Under the pieces are notes generated by a model. That model saw only the letters and a program-made list of their open reading frames with translations. It ran no database searches and had not been told where the DNA came from. Shown here one piece after another: positions 1 to 5,930 of a stretch of 6,599 bases of DNA; position 1 is the first letter of the stretch, and the number at the start of each line of letters is the position of its first letter. This DNA is from an uncultured Clostridia bacterium (GTDB taxonomy: Bacteria > Bacillota > Clostridia > Oscillospirales > Oscillospiraceae), in contig CAMVJF010000100.1 in assembly GCA_947167725.1 (NCBI GenBank), forward strand, positions 1 to 6,599, given 5' to 3'. A program made the translations under genes and the position numbers.

Positions 1-479
1 AGAACAAGGGAGAAGACCACCGCCGTGAAGATCCCCGCGGCGATGCGCATGAGCAGCGTCATGAAGGCGGCCGCGTAGGAATAGGAGTAGATCCAGCTGT
101 CGAGATAAAGCAGCAGCGTGTTGAGCGCCGTCACCGCGAGCGCGGAGAGAACCGTGATAAAAATCGTCTGGCGCAGCGTCATCGAAAAGCCGTGCTTTTT
201 CGCATACAGCCCGACGAGCAGGCCGCGCAGACCGGCCGGAAGGATCCACAGCAGCGTCGTGACGGTGAAGCCGTAGGTGATCATCTGATTGATAAAGCTG
301 CCGACAAGACCGATCGCGAGGCCGTCAAGCGGCCCGAGCAGGGCGGCACCGACAAGGATCGGCAGAGAATCGAGCGTGATTTTCATGCCGGGCAGATTGA
401 TCGAAAACAGGCTCAGCACGACGAACATCGCCGCAAGCATCGCGTCGAGCGCGATGCGCCGGGTCTTGGATAGCTTCAT
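1..479 (-). CDS. ECF transporter S component, folate-type (FolT-like), partial at left edge
   Basis: Likely substrate-binding membrane subunit of an energy-coupling factor vitamin importer. It starts at ATG 479 with AAAGGGG about six bases upstream, and 159 codons are readable before the window ends, so the C-terminus is missing. The protein begins with a short basic tail (MKLSKTRRIA), then hydrophobic segments at roughly residues 10-28, 38-62, 73-92, 103-125 and 138-159. The stretch around residues 37-60 (DSLPILVGAALLGPLDG and the following GLVG) and a later PAGLRGLLVGLY segment are typical of S components that bind vitamins. Substrate assignment to folate comes mainly from context: it is the last visible gene of a folD-folC-fchA operon, 14 bases after the fchA stop. 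S components need a shared EcfT and two ATPases, none of which is in the window. Other vitamin specificities cannot be excluded from the sequence alone. Family is fairly certain, substrate moderately so. Confidence 0.82.
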   Translation of the reverse strand, partial: MKLSKTRRIALDAMLAAMFVVLSLFSINLPGMKITLDSLPILVGAALLGPLDGLAIGLVGSFINQMITYGFTVTTLLWILPAGLRGLLVGLYAKKHGFSMTLRQTIFITVLSALAVTALNTLLLYLDSWIYSYSYAAAFMTLLMRIAAGIFTAVVFSLV

Positions 480-493
480 GGTCGGCCCCTTTC

Positions 494-1114
494 TCAAAAA
501 TGCAGTTTCTCTGCGACGGAAGCGCAGACTTCGTCGGCGCGGGCGGCGTACTCCTTCCACATCTTCTCGGCGCGTTCGTTGAACTCTTCCGCCGTGCCTC
601 GCTCGCGCATGAGGGCGGTGTTGACCTTCACGTTGAGCAGCGCGCCCCGCAGGGCGCCGCGTCCCAGCGCCGCGCCGGTCGCGGCGTCCGAGAGCACGAG
701 CCGGCTGCCAACGTCGGCGAAGCCCTCGCAGAGCTCAATGACCTCGCAGCAGAGCTCGGCGATGCGCAGCGGCGCGGCGGCGGCTGTGCGCAGGCATTCC
801 TCCAGCGTTTCGGCACGGCCCGGCGCGTCCTTCGGCAGGGCGTAGGCTTTCGCGAGCGGGGCGAAAGCCGCCTCGTCGCCGTCGATCATATCGAGCAGCT
901 CATGCCGAGCGGCCGATGCGCGCCCGCGCAGCGCGAGGAGGCGTTCCTCGCTCGCGGCGTATTGCTTTTTCCCGATCGTGAGATTGGCGACCATTTCACC
1001 GAGCGCCGCGGCCAGCGCGCCGCAGAGCGCGGAGGCGCCGCCGCCGCCCGGCGCGGGGGCGGAGGAGGCGAGAGCTTCGCCGAACTCCCGAAGGCTTTGT
1101 TCTGCGTATGACAT
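494..1114 (-). CDS. fchA: Methenyltetrahydrofolate cyclohydrolase, cyclodeaminase/cyclohydrolase family
   Basis: A 206-residue soluble, mostly helical protein of the FTCD C-terminal (cyclodeaminase/cyclohydrolase) family. Members interconvert 5,10-methenyl-THF and 10-formyl-THF, or release ammonia from formimino-THF. The family signature is clear near the N-terminus: PAPGGGGASALCGALAAAL followed by MVANLTIGKK (residues 20-50). Length matches stand-alone FchA proteins of about 205-215 residues. Start choice: a GTG at 1120 lies only 3 bases from the AAAGGAG site, while the ATG at 1114 has a 9-base spacer, so ATG is preferred. The gene lies 15 bases after folC and 14 bases before the ECF S component. 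The neighbouring FolD lacks cyclohydrolase catalytic residues, which favours the cyclohydrolase role over formimino-THF cyclodeaminase; no histidine-degradation genes are nearby. Exact activity is inferred from family and context. Confidence 0.88.
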   Translation of the reverse strand: MSYAEQSLREFGEALASSAPAPGGGGASALCGALAAALGEMVANLTIGKKQYAASEERLLALRGRASAARHELLDMIDGDEAAFAPLAKAYALPKDAPGRAETLEECLRTAAAAPLRIAELCCEVIELCEGFADVGSRLVLSDAATGAALGRGALRGALLNVKVNTALMRERGTAEEFNERAEKMWKEYAARADEVCASVAEKLHF

Positions 1115-1123
1115 GCGCACACG

Positions 1124-1130
1124 CTCCTTT
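1124..1130 (-). promoter_or_regulatory. Ribosome binding site of fchA, touching the folC stop
   Basis: The minus strand reads AAAGGAG here, and its first A is also the last base of the folC TGA stop codon. The site is 9 bases from ATG 1114 and only 3 from the in-frame GTG 1120, so it decides the start in favour of ATG. Its position on the stop codon suggests that ribosomes ending folC may re-initiate on fchA. Confidence 0.75.
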
Positions 1131-2395
1131 CAGTACAATCCGAGCTGATATCGTACGGCTCCCGCGAGATAGACCGAGCCGAAGGCGCAGACCATCCCGT
1201 CCGCGCCCGCGCGCTCCTTTGCCGTGAACACGGCTTCGGAGACGTCCGGACAGACGGTGATTGTCTTTCCAAAGCCCCGCAGCACGGCGGCCAGCTCCTC
1301 CGCGCTCAGCGCGCGCTCGCCCGGCGGCGCGGTGCAGACGTATTCGTCCGCCGCAGCGTCGAGGATCGCGGCCATCGCGGCGGCGTCCTTGTCGCGCAGC
1401 ACGCCCAGCAGCAGCACCCGATGCGTGTCGGGGAAATACTGCAGAAGGCTGTCGCGCACCGCCTCGGCGCACTGGGGGTTGTGCCCGCCGTCGACGATGA
1501 AGGCGGGCTCGTCGCAGCACAGCTCGAAGCGGCCGGGCCAGACGGCGGCGTAGAGTCCGTGCTCCAGCGCGTCCTGATCGATGCTCCATCCCCGCTCACG
1601 CAGACGCTCCGCGGCCTCGATGGCCACCGCGGCGTTGCGGCGCTGATGCGCACCGAGCAGGGAGAGCGCGTACTGCCTTCCCCGGTAGGAGAAGACCTGG
1701 CCCTGGAGGCTGTCGAATTCCGAGACGATCCCGGAAAAGTCCGGGATCGTCAGGGGGCAGGAGAGCTCGCCGCAGCGGGCGCGGAACACGTCCATCACGC
1801 TGGGCGCCTGGTCGTAGACCACACAGGGCACGCCGGGTTTGATGATCCCCGCCTTTTCGGCGGCGATCTTCTCCGGCGTGTCGCCGAGGACGCGGGTGTG
1901 ATCAAGGCCGATGTTCATGATGACGCTGCACTCCGGCGCGTCGATCGCATTCGTGGCGTCAAAGCGGCCGCCCAGCCCGGTCTCCAGCACGACGATCTCG
2001 GCCTTCTCCTGCAAAAACCAGAGGAGGGCGACGGCCGTCATCAGCTCGAATTCCGTGGGATGCTCTTCCATCTTTTCGGCCTTGCCGCGCACGGCATCGA
2101 CGCAGCGCACGAGAGAGGCGTCGTCGATGCGCTCACCGTTGATCTGCATGCGCTCGGGAAAGCGGAAGAGATAGGGGGAGGTGTACAGCCCTGTGCGGTA
2201 CCCGGCGGCGCGCAGCACCGAAGCGAGCATCGCGGCGCAGCTGCCCTTGCCGTTGGTACCGGCGATGTGGACGAATTTCAGCTTCTTTTGGGGATCGCCG
2301 AGCTGCGATAGCAGCGTGCGGATGCGGCGCAGAGAGGGCTCGGCGCCGAACCATTGCGCTCCGTCCAGATAGGCGAGAGCTTCTTTATAATCCAT
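1130..2395 (-). CDS. folC: Folylpolyglutamate synthase (possibly also dihydrofolate synthase)
   Basis: A 421-residue cytoplasmic Mur-ligase-family enzyme that adds glutamates to folates using ATP, which retains them in the cell; many bacterial members also make dihydrofolate from dihydropteroate. Visible motifs: ATP-binding loop GTNGKGS at residues 46-52, TSPYLFRFPERMQINGERI at 72-90, ETGLGGRFDATN at 138-149, GLDHTRVLGDT at 163-173, and EKAGIIKPG at 180-188, where K181 matches the lysine that is carbamylated in this family. The second domain has WPGRFE (286-291), DGGHNPQ (302-308) and FGSVYLAG (405-412). Length is normal. The start at ATG 2395 is chosen because GGAGG lies just upstream inside the end of folD and the protein begins like its family (MDYKEALAYLDG); the longer open frame back to 2494 would overlap folD and adds only arginine-rich sequence. 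Only 2 bases separate it from the folD stop, suggesting translational coupling. Whether it also has dihydrofolate synthase activity cannot be told here. Confidence 0.95.
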   Translation of the reverse strand: MDYKEALAYLDGAQWFGAEPSLRRIRTLLSQLGDPQKKLKFVHIAGTNGKGSCAAMLASVLRAAGYRTGLYTSPYLFRFPERMQINGERIDDASLVRCVDAVRGKAEKMEEHPTEFELMTAVALLWFLQEKAEIVVLETGLGGRFDATNAIDAPECSVIMNIGLDHTRVLGDTPEKIAAEKAGIIKPGVPCVVYDQAPSVMDVFRARCGELSCPLTIPDFSGIVSEFDSLQGQVFSYRGRQYALSLLGAHQRRNAAVAIEAAERLRERGWSIDQDALEHGLYAAVWPGRFELCCDEPAFIVDGGHNPQCAEAVRDSLLQYFPDTHRVLLLGVLRDKDAAAMAAILDAAADEYVCTAPPGERALSAEELAAVLRGFGKTITVCPDVSEAVFTAKERAGADGMVCAFGSVYLAGAVRYQLGLY

Positions 2396-2397
2396 CC

Positions 2398-3258
2398 TCA
2401 GCCCTCCGTCTGCGCCTCGGCCGCCTCGACGACGTGCAGCGCGAGGACGGTGGAGGTGACGGCGCCGATCCCGCCGGGAACGGCGCTGATGCAATCAACG
2501 ATCTGTTCCGCCGCGTCGTGGTCCACGTCGCCGCACAGGCGTTGACGCTGCTCGTCATAGGTCAACCCGATGTCGATCACGACCTGCCCGGGACGCATTG
2601 CCCCGGCGGTTACGGTGTCGATATGCCCCGTCGCGGTGACAAGGATATCCGCCTCACGGCAGAGCGCGGGGAGGTCCTGCGTCCGCGTATGACAGACGGT
2701 GACGGTCGCGTGCTCGCGCAGCAGCAGCATCGCGGCGGGGCGTCCGGTGACGAGACTGCGTCCGACGACGACGGCGCGCTTTCCGCAGACCGGAATATCG
2801 TAATAGTGCAGCATTTCGGTGACGGCCTGTGCCGTGCAGGGGAAAAAGCCGTGCTCCATGCCCGCGTAGACGGCCGCCATGGAGCGCGAGGAGATGCCGT
2901 CCACGTCCTTGAATGGCGTGATGGCGTCGCACACGGCGCGCGCGTCCATCGTCTCCGGCAGGGGACGGAAGAGCAGAATGCCGTGAACGGTCCCGTCGCG
3001 GTTGAAGTCCTCGATGGCCGCGATCAGCTCCTCCTGGGAAGTGTCCTCATCCAAAACGCGGCTGCGCAGTTCGATCCCCAGGGCCTCGCAGCGCCTGCGC
3101 GCGCTGCGCTCATAGCTCAGATCGCCCGGCCTGTTCCCGACGCGGAGCATGCCGAGACAGGGCGTGACACCGCGATCGCGCAGACGCGCGATCCGCCCGG
3201 TCAGCTTTTCGCTTATGGCCTCCGCCACGGGAGCGCCTTTCAAGATCACAGCAGCCAT
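2398..3258 (-). CDS. folD: FolD-family methylenetetrahydrofolate dehydrogenase with degenerate cyclohydrolase site
   Basis: A 286-residue cytoplasmic enzyme oxidising 5,10-methylene-THF to methenyl-THF with NAD(P); classical FolD also hydrolyses methenyl-THF to formyl-THF. Visible: the family N-terminus (AAVILKGAPVAEAI), DGTVHGILLFRPLPE (88-102), FKDVDGIS (116-123), the nucleotide-binding stretch VVVGRSLVTGRP (163-174), ATVTVCHTRT (184-193), DILVTATGH (204-212) and C-terminal PGGIGAVTS (261-269). Compared with E. coli FolD (from memory), Y50 is kept as Y49 and D121 as D120. The catalytic K54 position is A53 (SYERSARRRCEALG) and the Q98 position is F97. Both lost residues serve the cyclohydrolase half-reaction, so the protein is probably a monofunctional dehydrogenase. 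R167 is in the place where NADP-type enzymes contact the 2'-phosphate, but cofactor choice is uncertain. ATG 3258 is chosen with GGAAGGTG six bases upstream; the frame is open further, to 3339, but that lies at or before the predicted transcription start. First gene of the operon. Confidence 0.92.
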   Translation of the reverse strand: MAAVILKGAPVAEAISEKLTGRIARLRDRGVTPCLGMLRVGNRPGDLSYERSARRRCEALGIELRSRVLDEDTSQEELIAAIEDFNRDGTVHGILLFRPLPETMDARAVCDAITPFKDVDGISSRSMAAVYAGMEHGFFPCTAQAVTEMLHYYDIPVCGKRAVVVGRSLVTGRPAAMLLLREHATVTVCHTRTQDLPALCREADILVTATGHIDTVTAGAMRPGQVVIDIGLTYDEQRQRLCGDVDHDAAEQIVDCISAVPGGIGAVTSTVLALHVVEAAEAQTEG

Positions 3259-3275
3259 GTCCTTCACCTTCCGAT

Positions 3276-3296
3276 CTCCCGCACAGGGGGCGGGAG
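3276..3296 (-). promoter_or_regulatory. GC-rich hairpin in the folD 5' leader
   Basis: A perfect 7-base inverted repeat (CTCCCGC ... GCGGGAG, 7-base loop) lies in the roughly 78-base leader between the predicted transcription start (about 3336) and the folD start. It ends a few bases before the ribosome site. A weaker hairpin (GGC/GCC plus CCC/GGG arms) may form near 3310-3328. It could modulate translation or mRNA stability. No T-tract follows, so it is not a standard terminator. Function is not shown by the sequence. Confidence 0.4.
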
Positions 3297-3342
3297 CTTC
3301 ACTTTCCCTCGGCAGCGGCCGGGGAGATGGATTTATCAATTC

Positions 3343-3371
3343 AGTATAGCATAGTTGCAGGGGGAAAGCAA
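3343..3371 (-). promoter_or_regulatory. SigA-type promoter of the folD-folC-fchA-ECF operon
   Basis: On the minus strand, -35 TTGCTT (3366-3371) and -10 TATACT (3343-3348) are separated by 17 bases. A TG one base before the -10 makes an extended -10 element. Transcription would start near 3336. No terminator is seen between the four genes that follow. Confidence 0.72.
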
Positions 3372-3380
3372 AGAATTCTT
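3371..3380. promoter_or_regulatory. 10-base palindrome between divergent promoters (possible operator)
   Basis: AAGAATTCTT is a perfect 10-base palindrome in the interval between the two divergent -35 boxes, touching the folD-operon -35. The position suits a regulator binding site shared by both promoters. A palindrome this short in an AT-rich spacer can occur by chance, and I do not recognise it as a known operator. Confidence 0.25.
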
Positions 3381-3394
3381 CATGCTCTCTTATG

Positions 3395-3422
3395 TTGATT
3401 TTTCCCCGCTCTGCGGTATAAT
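3395..3422 (+). promoter_or_regulatory. SigA-type promoter of the lipoprotein gene
   Basis: A -35 TTGATT (3395-3400) and a perfect -10 TATAAT (3417-3422) are spaced by 16 bases. The start of transcription would be near 3429, leaving a leader of about 27 bases with AAAGGAG at 3440-3446, 9 bases before the ATG. Confidence 0.75.
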
Positions 3423-3455
3423 GGAGGCCGCTGATGCCGAAAGGAGAATCATACC

Positions 3456-4157
3456 ATGAAACACAACAGGAGAATCCTTTTTCTTTTGCTCATTCCCGCG
3501 CTCGCGATTTCGCTCTGCGCCTGCTCCGGGGCTCCCGCCGCCTCCGTCACGGCCCCCGCGGCGGACGCGCCCGAGGCCTCCGATACGGCGGCCTTCGACG
3601 CGGCTGTCCGGGCGGTAGAGGAGGAGTTTGTCACAGTGATCAACGAGGGGTTGGATGCTTTCGACGAGGACGCCCACCCCGAGCTGCCCTTCTATACGGC
3701 GGTTTTGACCCGCTATGAAGAGAACAGCTACTATGCCGCGCGACACGACTTCGACGGCAACGGCACCGACGAGCTGCTCATCGGCGTCGGCGACGCTCAG
3801 ACCGTGACTCCCATCGCCGTTTTCGCCTTTGACGGCGCGGCCATGCGCTATCTCTGCAAGGAAGCGCCTCTGGGGGAGCGCAGCCATCTGGGCTATCGGG
3901 ACGGTTTGCTCATCGTTCGCGGCTCCGACGGCGCGGCCAGCGGCTCGCTGACCTTTTACCGCATCGCGCCGGACGGCTGGAGTACGGATATCGTCGATAT
4001 CGTCGATTATGAATTCAGCGGAGAGACCCAGGTGAGCTTTACCTCCCGCATGAAGAAAACCGACACGGAAGAATTGGCGGGCGCCTGCCTGGCTGACGGC
4101 ATCCGTTTTGACCTGGCGCTCGACTGGGTCCGCTTCTATCCCGCCGATCCCGCCTGA
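3456..4157 (+). CDS. Putative lipoprotein with FG-GAP/VCBS-like loop, function unknown
   Basis: A 233-residue predicted lipoprotein that I cannot assign to a function. It has a lipoprotein signal peptide: basic start MKHNRR, hydrophobic core (residues 7-20) and lipobox L-C-A-C with the lipidated cysteine at C23, so it should be anchored to the outer face of the cell membrane. Residues 24-46 form an Ala/Pro/Ser/Thr-rich linker. A helical acidic stretch (47-72) precedes a beta-rich region. Residues 98-109 (DFDGNGTDELLI) match the Asp-rich calcium-binding loop of FG-GAP/VCBS repeats, here as a single copy. Later segments such as FAFDGAAMRYL and GSLTFYRIAPDGW look like beta-propeller-like or repeated sheet strands. 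It is monocistronic, transcribed divergently from the folate operon, and ends at a strong hairpin terminator. A link to folate metabolism is not supported beyond the shared control region. Confidence 0.85.
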   Translation: MKHNRRILFLLLIPALAISLCACSGAPAASVTAPAADAPEASDTAAFDAAVRAVEEEFVTVINEGLDAFDEDAHPELPFYTAVLTRYEENSYYAARHDFDGNGTDELLIGVGDAQTVTPIAVFAFDGAAMRYLCKEAPLGERSHLGYRDGLLIVRGSDGAASGSLTFYRIAPDGWSTDIVDIVDYEFSGETQVSFTSRMKKTDTEELAGACLADGIRFDLALDWVRFYPADPA

Positions 4158-4172
4158 GCGCAGACCGCGGCA

Positions 4173-4209
4173 AAAAAACTGACAGGGCTTTTGACCCTGT
4201 CAGTTTTTT
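4173..4209. terminator. Bidirectional intrinsic terminator between the lipoprotein gene and ridA
   Basis: A perfect 10-base stem (ACTGACAGGG at 4178-4187 with CCCTGTCAGT at 4195-4204) has a 7-base loop. It is preceded by an A-tract and followed by a T-tract, which also pair and extend the stem. It lies 16 bases after the lipoprotein stop and 24 bases after the ridA stop. The two genes converge, so one element can end transcription from both strands. Confidence 0.93.
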
Positions 4210-4233
4210 GTTCTTTCTTGCGGCAAAACATAC

Positions 4234-4605
4234 TCAGAGCTCCGCGATGACCTCGCACTCCAGAAGCACGTCCTTCGGAAGGCGCGCGACCTCGACACAG
4301 GAGCGGGCCGGGAAGGGGGCGGTGAAATGCCGGGCGTAGATCTCGTTGATCCTGCCGAAGTCGTCCATGTTCTTGATGAAGACCGTGGTCTTGACGGTCC
4401 TGGAGATATCGCTCCCGGCGGCTTTCAGCAGCGCGGCGATGTTGGAAAACACCTGTTCGGCCTGCGCCTCGAGCCCTTCGGCGATGGCGCCGGTCTCGGG
4501 GATGATGGGGATCTGCCCGGAGGCAAAGACGAAACCGCCGGCGATCTGCGCCTGCGAATAGGGGCCGATCGCGGCCGGAGCCTTATCGGTGGAAACTGCT
4601 TTCAT
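4234..4605 (-). CDS. ridA: RidA family enamine/imine deaminase
   Basis: A 123-residue cytoplasmic protein of the RidA (YjgF/YER057c/UK114) family, normally a trimer. It hydrolyses reactive enamines/imines such as 2-aminoacrylate, released by PLP-dependent dehydratases, to 2-ketoacids and ammonia. Visible signatures: IGPYSQA (13-19), FVFASGQIPI (25-34), the helix with QAEQVFSNIAALLKAAG (48-64), and the C-terminal FPARSCVEVARLPKDVLLE (98-116), where R101 is the carboxylate-binding arginine that marks active RidA proteins. E117 is also in the conserved place. Length is typical. AAGGAGG stands 7 bases before the ATG. The start overlaps the ilvA stop by 4 bases (ATGA), so the two are cotranscribed and likely translationally coupled. 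The upstream enzyme produces the kind of intermediate RidA destroys, which fits the arrangement. Confidence 0.96.
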   Translation of the reverse strand: MKAVSTDKAPAAIGPYSQAQIAGGFVFASGQIPIIPETGAIAEGLEAQAEQVFSNIAALLKAAGSDISRTVKTTVFIKNMDDFGRINEIYARHFTAPFPARSCVEVARLPKDVLLECEVIAEL

Positions 4606-5819
4606 GTTTTATCCTCCTTCACTACGGTATATCCTTTTGCCCGCAGAGAGTCGATCACAGCGTCGCCGTGCGCGGCGCCGCCGACCTCCAGCGAGACGTG
4701 GACGTTGGTTTCATTGGGGTTGAGCCCCTCGCTGAGCTTGTCGTGCTCGAGCTGCAGGATGTTCGCGCCCGCGCCGGAGATCACGCCAAGCATCTGCATC
4801 AGACTGCCCGGGCGGTCGACGAGCGTGACGACGAACTTGATACGGCGGTGCCGTGCGACGAGGCCGCGCTCGATGATGCTTTGGATAAAGCTCACATCGA
4901 TGTTGCCGCCGGAGAGCAGACATACCACGCGCTTTCCCTTGACATCCAGCTTGCCGTTGAGAACGGCGGCAAGCGGCGTGGCGCCGGCGGGCTCGACGAC
5001 CTGCTTGCAGCGCTCAAGCAGCAGCAGGATCGCGTCCGCGATCTCGGTGTCGGACACGGTCACCACACCGTCGGCATAGCGGTTGATCAGCTCGACGGTG
5101 AGATCGCCCGGCGCCTTGACGGCGATACCGTCGGCGATCGTAGAAGCGCTCTGCGTCGTGACGAGCTTTTTCTCCCGGAAGCTCCGGGCGATCGCGTCGG
5201 CTCCCTCGGCCTGCACGCCAAAAACCTTGACGCGCGGGTTGATTTGCTTGACGGCAGCGGCGACTCCCGCGAGAAGACCGCCGCCGCCGGCGGGGACGAC
5301 GATCATATCCACGGAGGGAAGATCACCCAGGATCTCCATGCCGAGCGTGCCCTGACCGGCGATGACCTCGGGGTCGTTGTAGGGATGGAGGAAAACGGCG
5401 CCTTCCTCCCTGCAGATCTCACAGGCACGGGCATAGGCATCGTCGTAGCACTCGCCCGCGAGCACGACCTTCGCGCCGTAGCCCTCGGTCGCGCGCACCT
5501 TGGCGATCGGCGCGGTCTTGGGCATGACGATCGTGGCGGGAATGCCGAGACCGCGCGCCGCGCAGGCCACGCCCTGCGCGTGGTTGCCGGCCGATGAGGC
5601 GACCACGGCGCTGGCCTCGCCGCGTGACGCGAGCGCGGCGATCTTGTTGCTCGCGCCGCGGATCTTGAACGAGCCCGTCTTCTGACGGTTCTCGCATTTC
5701 AGATAAATGCGTCCTCCGGTCATGTCGGAGAAGGTGGAGGAAAGATCCAGCTCGGTATGGTGCAGAGTGCCGCGCAGCCGCTCGGCCGCAAGCTCAAAGT
5801 CTTTCAGTTCCAGATCCAT
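4602..5819 (-). CDS. ilvA: Threonine ammonia-lyase (threonine/serine dehydratase) with C-terminal ACT domain
   Basis: A 405-residue cytoplasmic PLP enzyme that deaminates threonine to 2-ketobutyrate, and usually serine to pyruvate, via enamine intermediates. The fold-type II catalytic domain covers about residues 5-320: PLP lysine K52 in GSFKIRGA, SSAGNHAQG (75-83), the phosphate-binding PAGGGGLLAG (176-185) and LSGGN (302-306). A single ACT-type regulatory domain (about 327-405, starting FVVTLVDRPGSL) follows. This layout and length match the short, one-ACT threonine dehydratases rather than the E. coli-type IlvA of about 514 residues. It may serve isoleucine synthesis or threonine/serine catabolism; no other ilv gene is present to decide. 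ATG 5819 is preferred because AGGAGG lies 8 bases upstream. The open frame extends to 5888, but that reaches past the predicted promoter. It overlaps ridA by 4 bases. Confidence 0.95.
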   Translation of the reverse strand: MDLELKDFELAAERLRGTLHHTELDLSSTFSDMTGGRIYLKCENRQKTGSFKIRGASNKIAALASRGEASAVVASSAGNHAQGVACAARGLGIPATIVMPKTAPIAKVRATEGYGAKVVLAGECYDDAYARACEICREEGAVFLHPYNDPEVIAGQGTLGMEILGDLPSVDMIVVPAGGGGLLAGVAAAVKQINPRVKVFGVQAEGADAIARSFREKKLVTTQSASTIADGIAVKAPGDLTVELINRYADGVVTVSDTEIADAILLLLERCKQVVEPAGATPLAAVLNGKLDVKGKRVVCLLSGGNIDVSFIQSIIERGLVARHRRIKFVVTLVDRPGSLMQMLGVISGAGANILQLEHDKLSEGLNPNETNVHVSLEVGGAAHGDAVIDSLRAKGYTVVKEDKT

Positions 5820-5849
5820 GCAGATGCCTCCTGATGCAGTTCTGAAATC

Positions 5850-5878
5850 ATTGTAGTCTTTCGGAAAAGGAAAATCAA
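5850..5878 (-). promoter_or_regulatory. SigA-type promoter of ilvA-ridA
   Basis: On the minus strand, -35 TTGATT (5873-5878) and -10 TACAAT (5850-5855) are spaced by exactly 17 bases. The predicted start near 5843 leaves only about 24 bases of leader. That is too short for a T-box or a peptide attenuator, so control by branched-chain amino acids would have to act at the promoter or through the ACT domain. Confidence 0.72.
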
Positions 5879-5890
5879 TCCAAATCACGA

Positions 5891-5923
5891 TCCGAACGCC
5901 CCGCCCCGCGGCGTGGGAGCGGA
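5891..5923 (-). terminator. Possible weak hairpin downstream of the VOC gene
   Basis: A GC-rich imperfect inverted repeat (outer TCCG/CGGA, inner CCC-A-CGCC with GGCG-G-GGG) lies just after the VOC stop codon at 5931. The bases that follow on the minus strand are only modestly T-rich and contain no clean run of T. It may partly stop transcription before the ilvA promoter, but read-through into ilvA is possible. Confidence 0.25.
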
Positions 5924-5930
5924 TGACGGC

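Noticed and set aside
1421..2311. Long plus-strand open frame opposite folC
   Set aside because: It mirrors folC codons in a GC-rich genome, has no family resemblance and no suitable ribosome site; folC on the minus strand has all its motifs.
3259..3336. Tetrahydrofolate riboswitch in the folD leader
   Set aside because: The leader has a simple hairpin but I cannot find the conserved THF riboswitch core by eye. Kept only as a check with covariance models.
2434..3354. Long plus-strand open frame opposite folD
   Set aside because: Antisense shadow of folD, low-complexity composition with no recognisable domain, and it would run through the folD promoter.
3390..3887. Minus-strand open frame opposite the lipoprotein gene
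   Set aside because: The plus-strand gene has a promoter, ribosome site, signal peptide and lipobox; the minus frame has none of these and runs across the promoter.
3987..4004. Tandem 9-base repeat GATATCGTC twice in the lipoprotein gene
   Set aside because: It encodes Asp-Ile-Val twice in frame, has only two copies and is readily explained as chance or local coding duplication.
4668..5597. Long plus-strand open frame opposite ilvA
   Set aside because: Antisense shadow of a well supported ilvA; Asp/Arg/Gly-rich sequence with no known fold.
5820..5849. T-box or attenuator ahead of ilvA
   Set aside because: The predicted leader is only about 24 bases and contains no terminator hairpin or T-box sequence.
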